Assembly (NCBI GenBank): GCA_945877405.1
Contig: CAMCSA010000001.1
Location: 1-64,000, forward strand
Length of the DNA stretch: 64,000 nt
Reading direction: 5' to 3'
DNA from: an uncultured Erysipelotrichaceae bacterium
GTDB taxonomy: Bacteria > Bacillota_I > Bacilli_A > Erysipelotrichales > Erysipelotrichaceae
A model generated the notes under the pieces. It made no database searches, was not told the DNA's origin, and saw nothing but the letters and a program-made list of their open reading frames with translations. Position numbers and translations under genes: made by a program. Positions 36,026-45,494 of this stretch are shown here, piece by piece; within the stretch, counting starts at the first letter, position 1, and every line of letters begins with the position of its first letter.

Positions 36026-38530
36026 ATGTTAAATGATGGTAACAGCCAGAACAAAGACGAATCTGTAGAAAAAAGAAAACGGCAGATCATCCGCAGAAAC
36101 AGACTTCGTAAGATCGCAAACGGCATCATGATCTGTATTCTGTGTATCTATATGGCAGCAGGGGTTGTCGGCATTACGCTCTTGCAGAAACTGACCGATG
36201 ATATCCCGTCACTCGATCTTTCAAAACTGAAAAGTGAAGAGTCCACAGTCATCTATGATGCGGATGATCGTGTGATTACAGAAGTCGGTACATATTACAG
36301 ACAGAACATCACATATGAGGACTGCCCGGAATCTCTTGTGGATGCATTCCTTGCGATTGAAGATTCCCGTTATTTCACACATAATGGATTTGATATACCA
36401 CGTTTTTCCAAGTCCATTATCAATACATTTGTACATGGTGATATGCAGGGTGGTTCCACCTTTACGATGCAACTTGTCAAAAACTCCTATTTTTCCATTG
36501 AAGATGGAGAGAAGAGTACAGAACGTAAAGCGACCATCCGTTATAAGGTACAACAGATTCTGATGTCCATGCAGCTGGAAACAAAGATGGACAAAAAAGA
36601 AATCTTTGCCCTGTATGTCAACAAGGTCAACTTCGGTGACCGCATCCGTGGTGTGCAGAAAGCATCCCAGTATTACTTCGGTAAGGATGTCAGCGAGCTT
36701 TCTCTCAGTGAATCCGCAATGCTTGCAGGAATTGTAAATCTGCCAAACCGTTATAACCCATATTATTATCTTGATTATGCCACAACCCGCAGAAACCAGG
36801 TTCTGGATCTGATGAAGCTGCACGGTTACATATCCCAGCAGGAATATGATCTTGCTTCCTCCATTGCCGTAGAAGATCTGCTCAGTGGTAGCAAAAGCAT
36901 GAATACGGACAACATGCAGTATGCAGAATATACCGATGTCGTATTACAGGAAGCACTTGCCTTAACAGGTAAGGACCCTGTCCTGCATGGCATGGAAATC
37001 CATACGGGGCTGATCCGGAATGTACAGGATACAATTGAATCAATTGAAAACGGTACATATGGCATTAACTTCAACAATGATACGATGCAGACAGCCATCA
37101 TCAGTATTGATAACACCAATGGTGAAATAGTCGGTATTGGTGGAGGCAGAAACTACAATGGCGGTGCAATGCTGCTCAACCGTGCCACATCCATGTACAA
37201 GCAGCCAGGCTCCACAATCAAACCGGTTCTCAGTTATGCTCTGGCATTTGAATACCTTGGCTATTCACTGGATGAAATCCTGATGGACAAGCCGGTCTCC
37301 TTCCCTGCTGAAGAAAGAGTACTGGTCAATGCCAATGGCAAATATGCCGGTGAAATCACGCTTAAGGAAGCAGTCGCAAGATCACTGAACATCCCTGCCA
37401 TTCTGACACTGGAAAAGGTCACTTCCAAAATCGGAGGTCAGGCTGTTGTTGATTACATGCAGTCCATCGGTCTATCCACTGCCAGTGCGGAAAACTATCA
37501 CATGTCCTATGCCATCGGAGGTAACCTTCTGGAATCAACCGTTTTGGAAATGGCTGGTGCACATGCAGCAATCATCAACCATGGTGTATACAATAAACCA
37601 CATACCATCCGTAAACTGATTACAACCGATGGCACTACGTATATGCCAGAAGGTCAGGATGTAAAAGTACTTTCATCCGGCAGTGCATGGCTGACATCAC
37701 AGTTAATGAAAAACAATGTTGATGTCGGTTATCAGATCTTCAACTATATGGGTGTACTGCAGAAAAGCTATCCAGTGTATGCCAAGACCGGTACAACAGA
37801 CTGGGGCGAAGACGGTCTGCAGTATGGCATCCCGATTGGTGTCATGAAAGATAAATGGATGATTGCTTCCACTTCCAACTATACAAATGCCGTATGGCTT
37901 GGCTGGGATAAGGCAATCGCAGGTGGAAACACATACTTTACAACATGGATGGATTCACAGAATCTCACAGGACAGATCAACCTGTCATTACTGAATGCTC
38001 AGGAAACAATAACAGGTGCTGACCTTTCTGGAGTAGCACGTCCGGATGATGTCGTTGATGTTACCTATCAGAAAGGCACATGGCCGCATATTACCGGTGG
38101 CTCCTCCTATAACACAATCACATCTCAGGTATCCACAACAGGTTTAGCCAACACACCATCTGCAGACAATACGGATGTCATGCAGTCATTGTCCGCAAGC
38201 ATCTACAACAACATTCTCTATATCACATGGGGTGGTAAGAAAGGCTGTGGTGGAGGCTCCATCGATATTTCATTGAAAGATGGAAACAGAGTCAAACAGT
38301 CCGCTAATGGGGCCTGCCTTGCCAATACGTATTCTGCTTACCCATATAACACAAAATACTCTGCCGATGTCTATATCGATGATGCCCTGTATTATTCCGT
38401 TACAAGTGACGATGGAACATACAGCGGTTATTCCCAAATGCCGGAAGGCTCAACGATCAAGGTATGCGGCTGGGTCAGAAAAAACGGTAAGGTTACCAAC
38501 ACACAATGCGTAACTGCCGGACAGTTCTGA
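36026..38530 (+). CDS. Class A penicillin-binding protein
   Basis: An 834-aa bifunctional cell-wall enzyme. A basic cytoplasmic tail leads to one membrane helix near residues 33-55. The GT51 glycosyltransferase domain has AIEDSRYFTHNGFD (catalytic glutamate near 111), GGSTFTMQLVKN and the following RKATIRYKVQQILMSMQLET. The transpeptidase domain has MYKQPGSTIKPVLSY with active serine (STIK) near 394, and YAKTGTTDWG (KTG) near 590. A serine- and glycine-rich tail of about 150 residues follows, as in PBP1a-type enzymes. It polymerises glycan strands and cross-links peptides outside the membrane. GGGAGG lies before the ATG. Confidence 0.95.
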   Translation: MLNDGNSQNKDESVEKRKRQIIRRNRLRKIANGIMICILCIYMAAGVVGITLLQKLTDDIPSLDLSKLKSEESTVIYDADDRVITEVGTYYRQNITYEDCPESLVDAFLAIEDSRYFTHNGFDIPRFSKSIINTFVHGDMQGGSTFTMQLVKNSYFSIEDGEKSTERKATIRYKVQQILMSMQLETKMDKKEIFALYVNKVNFGDRIRGVQKASQYYFGKDVSELSLSESAMLAGIVNLPNRYNPYYYLDYATTRRNQVLDLMKLHGYISQQEYDLASSIAVEDLLSGSKSMNTDNMQYAEYTDVVLQEALALTGKDPVLHGMEIHTGLIRNVQDTIESIENGTYGINFNNDTMQTAIISIDNTNGEIVGIGGGRNYNGGAMLLNRATSMYKQPGSTIKPVLSYALAFEYLGYSLDEILMDKPVSFPAEERVLVNANGKYAGEITLKEAVARSLNIPAILTLEKVTSKIGGQAVVDYMQSIGLSTASAENYHMSYAIGGNLLESTVLEMAGAHAAIINHGVYNKPHTIRKLITTDGTTYMPEGQDVKVLSSGSAWLTSQLMKNNVDVGYQIFNYMGVLQKSYPVYAKTGTTDWGEDGLQYGIPIGVMKDKWMIASTSNYTNAVWLGWDKAIAGGNTYFTTWMDSQNLTGQINLSLLNAQETITGADLSGVARPDDVVDVTYQKGTWPHITGGSSYNTITSQVSTTGLANTPSADNTDVMQSLSASIYNNILYITWGGKKGCGGGSIDISLKDGNRVKQSANGACLANTYSAYPYNTKYSADVYIDDALYYSVTSDDGTYSGYSQMPEGSTIKVCGWVRKNGKVTNTQCVTAGQF

Positions 38531-38542
38531 GTTTCTTTACAA

Positions 38543-38574
38543 AAGGTGCGATAATCACAGATCGCACCTTTTTT
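38543..38574 (+). terminator. Terminator of the PBP gene
   Basis: aaggtgcgat/atcgcacctt, a perfect 10-bp stem with an 8-base loop, then TTTT. It lies 13 bases past the stop. Confidence 0.9.
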
Positions 38575-38694
38575 CGTACGTAATATCACCTGGCTATCCC
38601 CGTACCATCTTTTTCAATCACACACTGTAAACTAACCTGAAAAGTACCTTGACCATATTGAAAATGATCTGTTCCATTTTCTGTTCTTCAAGGC

Positions 38695-38722
38695 ACCAAA
38701 AAAGCGGACTGCATTGTCCGCT
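38695..38722 (-). terminator. gpsA operon terminator
   Basis: Minus strand agcggac/gtccgct stem with a 6-base loop, then TTTTTT. It touches the gpsA stop at 38722. The 120 bases between this and the PBP terminator hold no gene I can see. Confidence 0.9.
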
Positions 38723-39720
38723 TACGATTCCATTTCAGATTTGAGGCTTCTGCCCATTAATGCAGAGATTGCTTCTGCAGGAGATTTGCCTTCATACAGT
38801 ACTGCATAGACTTCATTGACAATTGGCATTTCAATGCCTTCTACCTTAGCCTGTTCATATACGACCTTGCATGCAGCAACTCCTTCTACCGTCCTTTTGT
38901 TTTCTTTCCAAAAGTTTTCTGCACTGCCGTCCTTACCGATCTGCAGACCTGCTGTAAAGTTACGAGAATGCATGGAAGTACATGTGACAATCAGATCTCC
39001 GACGCCATCCAAGCCAAGATATGTTTCTGCCTTGCCACCATGCGCTACACCATAACGTGTCATTTCAGCAAGACCTCTTGTCATCAAAGCTGCTCGTGCG
39101 TTATCTCCCTGGCCAACTCCTTCCAGGATACCAGAAGCAATTGCCATGACATTTTTGAGTGCCACACCGATTTCAGCACCGATGACATCGGTATTCCGAT
39201 AGACACGGAAATAGCTGTTGGAGAACAGTTCCTGAATCATCTGTGCCTGCTGTTCATTGTCAGATACCGCATTGACAGATGTCAGCATGCGCAGAATCAC
39301 TTCTTCAGCATGAGATGGACCGATTAAAGATACAATGGCCTTCCGCATGGAAGATGGAATGATGCGTTCCATCACCACAGACAGTCTTTCATGTGTCACA
39401 GGATGGAACCCTTTCGCAACATTGATAAATGTCACCGGATGATCCAGAAGCGGAGCAATCTGTTCCACAACACTTTCCAGTGCCATGACCGGTACTGCGA
39501 TCAGAATCACATCTGCATCTTTGACACAGCTGATGTCCTGTGTCGCATGCACATCATGGTTCATTTCCACTTCAAAATATTTTGAATTGTGATGGTTATT
39601 TTCAATATCATTGACTTCAGCTGCATCAATTCCCCACATCATGACATCATGACCATTATCAGCCACAACCTGTGCCAGTGCTGAGCCCCAGCTGCCTGTT
39701 CCAAGTATTCTGATTTTCAT
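38722..39720 (-). CDS. gpsA: Glycerol-3-phosphate dehydrogenase, NAD(P)+
   Basis: A 332-aa cytosolic enzyme reducing dihydroxyacetone phosphate to sn-glycerol-3-phosphate for phospholipids. N-terminal Rossmann motif ILGTGSWGSALAQVVADNGH, substrate region FINVAKGFHP and GPSHAEEV, active-site lysine in EIGVALKNVMAIASG near residue 190, and GLAEMTRYG and GLDGVGDLIVTC further on. The length is typical. Its ATG overlaps the der stop by one base (TAATG), so it is coupled. Last gene of the unit cmk-der-gpsA. Confidence 0.96.
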   Translation of the reverse strand: MKIRILGTGSWGSALAQVVADNGHDVMMWGIDAAEVNDIENNHHNSKYFEVEMNHDVHATQDISCVKDADVILIAVPVMALESVVEQIAPLLDHPVTFINVAKGFHPVTHERLSVVMERIIPSSMRKAIVSLIGPSHAEEVILRMLTSVNAVSDNEQQAQMIQELFSNSYFRVYRNTDVIGAEIGVALKNVMAIASGILEGVGQGDNARAALMTRGLAEMTRYGVAHGGKAETYLGLDGVGDLIVTCTSMHSRNFTAGLQIGKDGSAENFWKENKRTVEGVAACKVVYEQAKVEGIEMPIVNEVYAVLYEGKSPAEAISALMGRSLKSEMES

Positions 39721-41033
39721 TAATCACCCACCTTCTTTCTTGCGATAATGCGGATTGGCGTACCTTCCAGATCAAAGGCACCACGCAATGTATTTTCAAT
39801 AAATCTCTGGTATGTAAAATGCATCAGCTTCGGATCATTACAGGATAGTACGAATGTCGGAGGCTGTACTGCAACCTGTGTTGCATAATAGATTCTGAAT
39901 CTTTTACCGTTTCTTGCTGGGGCAGGAGTCGTAATCTGCGAATCCGCAATGACTTCATTGAGAATGTTTGTCGGAATTCTGCGGCATGTATTTTCAAATA
40001 CACGATCTACTTCAGGAATGATCGTATCAACTCTCTGTCCTGTTTTTGCGGATACATAGATGATCGGTGCATAAGACAGATATCCGAATTCCGCACGGAT
40101 CTTTTCCGTAAAGCGGTTCATCGTCTTATCATCCTTTTCTACCGCATCCCATTTATTGACCACAATGATGACAGGTTTGCCAGCTTCACAGGCATACCCG
40201 GCAACATGCTTGTCCTGCTCGCGGATACCGGCTTCTCCATCAATCAGGAATAAAGCCACATCACAACGTTCAATCGCGCTCATCGCACGCAATACGGAAT
40301 ACTTTTCAACCGATTCATAAACTCTGCCTCTTTTGCGGATACCAGCCGTATCAACAATGACATAAGGCCTGCCATTTACCGTAAAAGGTGTATCAATCGC
40401 ATCTCGCGTTGTGCCCATGATGTTGGAAACAATGGAACGTTCTTCTCTCAGTACTGCATTGACAAGAGAAGACTTGCCGACATTCGGTTCGCCAATGACC
40501 GCAATATGAATTCCTTCATATTCTGCCTGGGCAAGTTCTTTCGGCATTGCTTCAAGGCAGGCATCCAGCACATCTCCGATTCCGATGCCATGAATGCCGG
40601 AACATGCAATCGGATCACCGATTCCTAGGTTGTAGAATTCATAGATATTCATCAGTCTTTCCTGCGAGTCAATCTGATTGACCGCAACAACGACAGGCTT
40701 ATGAGATTTCTGAAGCAATCCGGCAATATAGCTGTCATCATCTGACATGCCGGTTTTTCCATCACATACCATCAGAATGACATCCGCTTCATCAATGGCT
40801 ATTTCAACCTGTGCTTGAATTTCTTTCTGGAATGGCTGATCTTCCAGCTGAATTCCACCTGTATCAATGATACGGAATGGCCTTCCTGTCCATTCTGCAC
40901 TGGAGTAGATTCTGTCTCTTGTCACTCCTGGTGTATCTTCAACAATTGACAGACGCTTACCGGCAATACGGTTGAAAATGGTTGATTTTCCTACATTCGG
41001 TTTACCGACAATCGCAATTGTACCGATTCTCAT
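39720..41033 (-). CDS. der: Ribosome-assembly GTPase Der (EngA)
   Basis: A 437-aa double GTPase needed for 50S subunit maturation. The first G domain has GKPNVGKST near residue 10, DTGG near 56 and NQID near 118. The second has GEPNVGKSSLVN near 183, DTAGI near 230 and NKWD near 295. The C-terminal KH-like domain closes with GTPIRIIARKK. It starts in an ATGA overlap with cmk, an order widely kept in Bacillota. Confidence 0.97.
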   Translation of the reverse strand: MRIGTIAIVGKPNVGKSTIFNRIAGKRLSIVEDTPGVTRDRIYSSAEWTGRPFRIIDTGGIQLEDQPFQKEIQAQVEIAIDEADVILMVCDGKTGMSDDDSYIAGLLQKSHKPVVVAVNQIDSQERLMNIYEFYNLGIGDPIACSGIHGIGIGDVLDACLEAMPKELAQAEYEGIHIAVIGEPNVGKSSLVNAVLREERSIVSNIMGTTRDAIDTPFTVNGRPYVIVDTAGIRKRGRVYESVEKYSVLRAMSAIERCDVALFLIDGEAGIREQDKHVAGYACEAGKPVIIVVNKWDAVEKDDKTMNRFTEKIRAEFGYLSYAPIIYVSAKTGQRVDTIIPEVDRVFENTCRRIPTNILNEVIADSQITTPAPARNGKRFRIYYATQVAVQPPTFVLSCNDPKLMHFTYQRFIENTLRGAFDLEGTPIRIIARKKVGD

Positions 41034-41704
41034 TCATCCTCCTTTGTGACATAAGGTTCTGCAAGTGCCCAAATGGCATCGCATACCTGCTGTATTGTCA
41101 TATCTGATGTATCAATTTCCACAGCACCTGGTGCCTTTGTCAATGGAGAGGCACTGCGGTGTGTATCCTGATAATCCCTCTGTTCAATTTCCTTTGTGAT
41201 TGTTTCTAGACTCTCACTTGGAATACCGGAAGCAATGTTCTGATCATATCTTCTTTTTGCACGCGCTGCAGCACTGGCTGTCATGAATACCTTCACCTGA
41301 GCATCCGGTAATACAACCGTACCGATGTCTCTGCCATCCATGATGAAACCACCTTCCTGTGCCATCTGCTTCTGACGTGCTACAAGGTCAGCTCTGACAC
41401 CTGGGTGTTTTGAGATGGCACTTGCCGCAAGAGAAATTTCATCTGTGCGGATTCTAGATGTCACCTCATTTCCATCCAGATATACGCCACCTTCGGGTGT
41501 CAGTCTGATCGTCGTATCCTTTAACATGTCACAGATTGTCTGTTCATCTTCCAGATCAATTCCTGTATTTTTTGCTTTCATACCTGTACATCTGTACATG
41601 GCACCTGTATCAAGATGTACATAATGCAGCTTTTCTGCAAGCTTTTTCGCAATCGTGCTTTTTCCTGCTGCACTTGGTCCATCAATTGCAATATTGATTT
41701 TCAT
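41030..41704 (-). CDS. cmk: Cytidylate kinase
   Basis: A 224-aa enzyme phosphorylating CMP and dCMP. P loop IDGPSAAGKSTIAKKLAE near residue 8, HLDTGAMYR near 30, MDGRDIGTVVLPDA near 100, and the lid R-rich segment ARAKRRYDQN. GTGAGGT lies before the ATG. It overlaps der by 4 bases and sits 9 bases after an unknown tail-anchored gene. Confidence 0.96.
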   Translation of the reverse strand: MKINIAIDGPSAAGKSTIAKKLAEKLHYVHLDTGAMYRCTGMKAKNTGIDLEDEQTICDMLKDTTIRLTPEGGVYLDGNEVTSRIRTDEISLAASAISKHPGVRADLVARQKQMAQEGGFIMDGRDIGTVVLPDAQVKVFMTASAAARAKRRYDQNIASGIPSESLETITKEIEQRDYQDTHRSASPLTKAPGAVEIDTSDMTIQQVCDAIWALAEPYVTKEDE

Positions 41705-41713
41705 CTGTTTACC

Positions 41714-42619
41714 TCACTTGGAAGTCACGATCCAATAGATCACAACACCCAGAATCACCATTAACGCAATGATCAGGATGACAAGTACGATGTTGAGAAT
41801 CCGATTGGTCTGACGCATTTTATTTGTTACTTCGCTGAGATTGTCTTCATAATCATCCAGCTGTGCACGCATCTGTGCTGTTTCATTCAGCAGCTGCTGC
41901 CTTGTATTTCTTTCAGCTTCCAGATGTCTGTTGAATGTATCATCCGACATACTTCGAGCTGGTTCTGCAGGTATGGCTGGTGGTGTATCATCCTCGGTTC
42001 TGGAGCTGCCATTGACAAGGTTCTGCACTTCCGCCATGATATCTTCTCGCGTCATAGCTGGAGAATGATAATCATCTGTCTGCGCCTGCATGCGGTCCGT
42101 ATCAGCATTTGCATCCGCAGACTGTGATACAAATGGACTTTCCACTGGTGGCACAGGGGAAGATTTGCGTGGATATGGTCTAGATGGAGCAGGTTTTGGC
42201 TGTTCCTGCTCCAAGGAGCGTAGAATATTGATCTGCGTATTTTCACTTGCCGCATTTCCCTGTTCAATATTGTATTTCTTGACTTCGTTGATATAACGGT
42301 CCAGATAATCTGTACCGAATGTGTCTTCCTGTTCATTCAGACGGGATACAGGAGAAGGTTGAGACTGTGGATTGATTCTTGCAGACTGAGTACGGCGCAG
42401 TGGTTTTGAATCAGATGCCTCAAATGTATTTCTGGCATGTACTGGAGAATAATGATCTGCAGAAAAATGATCCGGTACAGAGAAGTTGTCCGCATCAATT
42501 CTGTTCAGCCGGTTTGCAAAATCAGCAAGATCCCGACTTTCATAGGCATTGGAACCAGTGTCGCTCTGCAGTTTTGCGCGCAGGTCCCTGTATTTTTCAT
42601 ATCTTGATAACTGAGCCAT
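41714..42619 (-). CDS. Unknown tail-anchored protein with coiled coil
   Basis: About 301 aa from the ATG at 42619, preceded by AGAGGT; the codons MMEEVN upstream are part of that leader. I do not recognise the family. The N-terminus (AQLSRYEKYRDLRAKLQ) resembles cell-division or cytoskeleton-linked proteins of Bacillota only loosely. The middle is long, low-complexity and rich in S, P, Q and charged residues. A coiled coil (RHLEAERNTRQQLLNETAQM) lies near 225-265, and one helix (LNIVLVILIIALMVILGVVI) at the very C-terminus anchors it, leaving the bulk in the cytoplasm. It is first in the unit ahead of cmk and der. A membrane-linked scaffold is possible. Confidence 0.7.
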   Translation of the reverse strand: MAQLSRYEKYRDLRAKLQSDTGSNAYESRDLADFANRLNRIDADNFSVPDHFSADHYSPVHARNTFEASDSKPLRRTQSARINPQSQPSPVSRLNEQEDTFGTDYLDRYINEVKKYNIEQGNAASENTQINILRSLEQEQPKPAPSRPYPRKSSPVPPVESPFVSQSADANADTDRMQAQTDDYHSPAMTREDIMAEVQNLVNGSSRTEDDTPPAIPAEPARSMSDDTFNRHLEAERNTRQQLLNETAQMRAQLDDYEDNLSEVTNKMRQTNRILNIVLVILIIALMVILGVVIYWIVTSK

Positions 42620-42690
42620 ATTTACCTCTTCCATCACACATTATAGCATGCCAGCCACCAAAATACACCGACCCGTCTAAGACGTCAACA

Positions 42691-42717
42691 AAAAAGTATG
42701 GGTGACCAGCCCATACT
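42691..42717 (-). terminator. ribU terminator
   Basis: Minus strand aagtatggg/cccatactt, a perfect 9-bp stem with a 7-base loop, then TTTTTTG. Confidence 0.88.
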
Positions 42718-42746
42718 TGAGACATTTCAGAAAGAATACTCTTTTT

Positions 42747-43346
42747 TTATCGATGCAGAATCGGTGATACGTGCTTGTAGATCAGAGCTGTCAATACGGA
42801 AATGATGACACCCTTGACAACATTGAATGGCACTACTGCAAACATGCAGAATGTCCAGATATCACTGATCCATGGACAGATTGCTGAACCCATGCCGATA
42901 ATGACATCCATCGGCATATTGTACAGTGTGGAATACATCGGTAACATGACTAACGCATTGACAACAGCACCTGCTGCAGCCATGACCAGAGTACCAACAG
43001 CCATACCGATGATAGCACTCTTTTTTGTCTTGTTGTGGTGATAGATTGCACTGGCAGTTGCCGTGAATAATGCACCGATGACAAAGTTGGCAAATTCGCC
43101 GACATAAGCTGTACCAGAACCTGTAAAGATGATATTGAGAATATTCTTGAGTGCTTCAATCATCACTGCAGCAAGCGGGCCCATGGAAAAGCCACCCAGA
43201 AGTACAGCCAATTCAGAAAAGTCAAGCTTGTAGAAGCTTGGTGCAATCGGAAGCGGGAATTCAATCAGCATCAGTACGACTGCAAGTCCACTGAGAATGC
43301 CGATCTTCGCCATGCCCTTTGGGGAAAATACTGTTTTTGTGTTCAT
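42747..43346 (-). CDS. ribU: ECF transporter riboflavin-binding S component
   Basis: About 199 aa from the ATG at 43346 (GGAGAAACCGAA before it). Around six hydrophobic helices. The RibU signature FPLPIAPSFYKLDFSELAVL near residue 28 and GPLAAVMIEALKNILNIIF follow in the expected order, then GTAYVGEFANFVIG. It captures riboflavin for an energy-coupling factor module encoded elsewhere. The FMN riboswitch directly upstream confirms the vitamin. Confidence 0.94.
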   Translation of the reverse strand: MNTKTVFSPKGMAKIGILSGLAVVLMLIEFPLPIAPSFYKLDFSELAVLLGGFSMGPLAAVMIEALKNILNIIFTGSGTAYVGEFANFVIGALFTATASAIYHHNKTKKSAIIGMAVGTLVMAAAGAVVNALVMLPMYSTLYNMPMDVIIGMGSAICPWISDIWTFCMFAVVPFNVVKGVIISVLTALIYKHVSPILHR

Positions 43347-43379
43347 TTCGGTTTCTCCTTTTCTTCTCCGTTTCAAATA

Positions 43380-43544
43380 AAAACGGAGGTTACAAAGATA
43401 AACCTCCGGGTACGTCAAAACGCTTAAAATAATGGATAATCTCTTCCATCCAGCCTTTACTGTCGCCCCTGGAATTTCACCAGATCATGCTTTTGCAAGC
43501 TCGCGGGGTATACCGCCGGTCGGGAATTGCACCCTGCCCTGAGT
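43380..43544 (-). promoter_or_regulatory. FMN riboswitch (RFN element) with terminator
   Basis: Minus strand 43544-43433 carries the conserved RFN elements in order: AGGGCAGGGTG, ATTCCCGACCGGCGGTA, CCCGCGAGC, GGTGAAATTCC, GGGGCGACAGTA and GATGGAAGAGAT. A terminator follows at 43409-43380 (cggaggtt/aacctccg then TTTTT). High FMN should favour termination and lower ribU expression. Confidence 0.96.
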
Positions 43545-43556
43545 TTTATCTTCTAC

Positions 43557-43584
43557 ATTATACGTCCAACCGTATTAAAATCAA
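43557..43584 (-). promoter_or_regulatory. Promoter of the ribU riboswitch transcript
   Basis: Minus strand TTGATT (43584-43579), a 16-base spacer and TATAAT (43562-43557). It begins in the stop region of the kinase gene upstream. Confidence 0.72.
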
Positions 43585-44552
43585 CCTCTTTCCACAAGAA
43601 ACTGAACAACTTCTGCTTCTGTCGGCATAACGCGTAATGCACCTTTTCGTGTTGTCACAATCGATGCTGCCGCATTTGCAAACGTCAATCCCTGCACAAG
43701 GGTGTTTTCATCCAGATTGTCAATACCATGATCCAGAATCATCTTCAGCACACAGGCACAGAATGTATCCCCTGCCCCTGTTGTTTCAATGGTTCCTTCC
43801 TGCAGGTAGGCTGGTACATCGACTCTGATTGTACGTGTACATGCTCTGCTGCCATCTGGCCCCATGGATAAGGTAATCAGCTTCAGATTCGGATATGTTT
43901 TAAACAGGAAGTCAATGCCTTCCTGATAATCCTGTTTTCCGGTAAACCAGACGATCTCATTATCAGAAATCTTCAGATAATCACACTGCTGCATGCCCCA
44001 GTCAATCTGCTGCTTTGCTTCATCCAGGCTTTTCCATAACGGTTCTCTCAGATTAGGATCAAAGGAAATCAGACATTCAGCATTTTTTGCTGCAGCAATG
44101 GCACGATGGGTTGCAGTGCGCACTGGCTCATCGGTTAAGGAAAGTGATCCGAAATGGAAAATTCTGCTGTTTTCAATCAACTCAGTATTGACTTCTTCCT
44201 CATGCAGCATGATATCTGCACCAGGGTTGCGATAGAAAGAAAAATCTCTGTCTCCATTTTCCTTTTTCAGCACAAGTGCAAGTGTTGTATGAACAGCATA
44301 ATCAAAGCAGAGTCCACTGCCATCAATTCCCTGCTGTCTGATCGTTTCATCCAGCATGTGTCCAAAACCATCATCCCCTACCTTACCGATAAAGGCAGTC
44401 GAAGCACCAAGACGCTGCAGCATGGAAAGCACATTGCATGGAGCTCCACCTGGATTTGCTTCCAGAAGCGGATTCCCCTGTTCAGATTTTCCTGAATCCG
44501 TAAAGTCAATCAGCAGCTCACCTAAAGCTGTCACATCATATTTTCTGTCCAT
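43581..44552 (-). CDS. PfkB-family sugar kinase, probable fructokinase
   Basis: A 323-aa ribokinase-fold kinase. N-terminal ALGELLIDFTDSG, the GG switch NPGGAPCNVLSMLQRLG near residue 33, FIGKVGDDGFG near 54, and the catalytic base motif TTGAGDTFCACVL near 260 (GAGD aspartate). DPNLREPLW matches fructokinases (ScrK/FrK) more than ribokinase. It would phosphorylate fructose or a similar sugar. No transporter or sucrose gene is next to it. Confidence 0.88.
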   Translation of the reverse strand: MDRKYDVTALGELLIDFTDSGKSEQGNPLLEANPGGAPCNVLSMLQRLGASTAFIGKVGDDGFGHMLDETIRQQGIDGSGLCFDYAVHTTLALVLKKENGDRDFSFYRNPGADIMLHEEEVNTELIENSRIFHFGSLSLTDEPVRTATHRAIAAAKNAECLISFDPNLREPLWKSLDEAKQQIDWGMQQCDYLKISDNEIVWFTGKQDYQEGIDFLFKTYPNLKLITLSMGPDGSRACTRTIRVDVPAYLQEGTIETTGAGDTFCACVLKMILDHGIDNLDENTLVQGLTFANAAASIVTTRKGALRVMPTEAEVVQFLVERG

Positions 44553-44597
44553 AAGTTTTAACCTCTTTGCAGAAATTATATCAGCTTTATTCAGAAG

Positions 44598-45443
44598 TCA
44601 TTGAATCAGTTTTGTGAAAACGGAAAGCTGGTTTTCAATAATCTGCATTACCTGGTATCCACATGGAATTCCTGCAAATACACCTGTTGCATATGCAAGC
44701 CAGATGGGCGTTTTCCATTTACGGATATACAGATAAATGCTGTAGGCATCCACAAGAACCATTAACCCGATCAGCCCGAAGCTTGCAGCCATAGCATATT
44801 CCATCTTGTTGTAAGTCAATACTGCTGCCAATACCGATATGACCATCATAAACGGCATGGCATGGGTACGGGTATCATAGACTTCATTCACTCTGTACAT
44901 GGTCTGCGTCATTTTGGATACAACCGATCCTGCACACAATGCTGCCAGTTCCAGCAATAAGCCCGTACAGGCAATCAATACCATCATCATACACTGCATG
45001 GAAAACGGTACAACCGCATAGGAGAATGCGTGCGCATTGATTCTTTCCGCCATCCATGCAGAAGGAATCCAGCCGATACAAAGCCATACACATAAGGAAG
45101 CCAGTATGCTTCCAATCCATGTATATTCCACAAAACAACTGCGATAAGAACGCTGCATGCCACCGATTGGATTGATTAGAAGTCCCAACAATCCCATATG
45201 CGGCTGCCTTGCCTGTAATTCAATCAGTTTCTGCGTTCGGATCTTTCTTTTCTGACGCTTTGTCAGTGGTTTACTGTCTTCTGCCTTTTCCTGTTTCTGA
45301 TGAATCGGAAGAATTGTCAAAGGCTGAATTTCTTCTTTGGCTTCCTTCTTCCCTTTGACAAGATGGTATGGAACATGCCTGTACGCAACAGCCCTTTTAT
45401 GCCGTTGTACCGGTGTCATTGTTCTTCTTTTTCCATAAAACAT
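44598..45443 (-). CDS. Unknown polytopic membrane protein
   Basis: About 281 aa from the ATG at 45443, with GGAGGAAGC before it. A basic, cytoplasmic N-terminal 85 residues (KPLTKRQKRKIRTQKLIELQ) precede about six hydrophobic helices (for instance YTWIGSILASLCVWLCIGWI and MMMVLIACTGLLLELAALCA). The arrangement recalls Yip1-like bacterial membrane proteins, but the match is weak. It lies between efp and the kinase gene, same strand, without a clear functional link. Confidence 0.65.
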   Translation of the reverse strand: MFYGKRRTMTPVQRHKRAVAYRHVPYHLVKGKKEAKEEIQPLTILPIHQKQEKAEDSKPLTKRQKRKIRTQKLIELQARQPHMGLLGLLINPIGGMQRSYRSCFVEYTWIGSILASLCVWLCIGWIPSAWMAERINAHAFSYAVVPFSMQCMMMVLIACTGLLLELAALCAGSVVSKMTQTMYRVNEVYDTRTHAMPFMMVISVLAAVLTYNKMEYAMAASFGLIGLMVLVDAYSIYLYIRKWKTPIWLAYATGVFAGIPCGYQVMQIIENQLSVFTKLIQ

Positions 45444-45494
45444 AAAGCTTCCTCCAATCGATAAAATGTGTTCCAATGGAACACATTTCAGATG

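Noticed and set aside
44598-45443. Assignment of the membrane protein as a Yip1 family member
   Set aside because: Only the number of helices and general composition fit; no diagnostic motif, so it is left as unknown.
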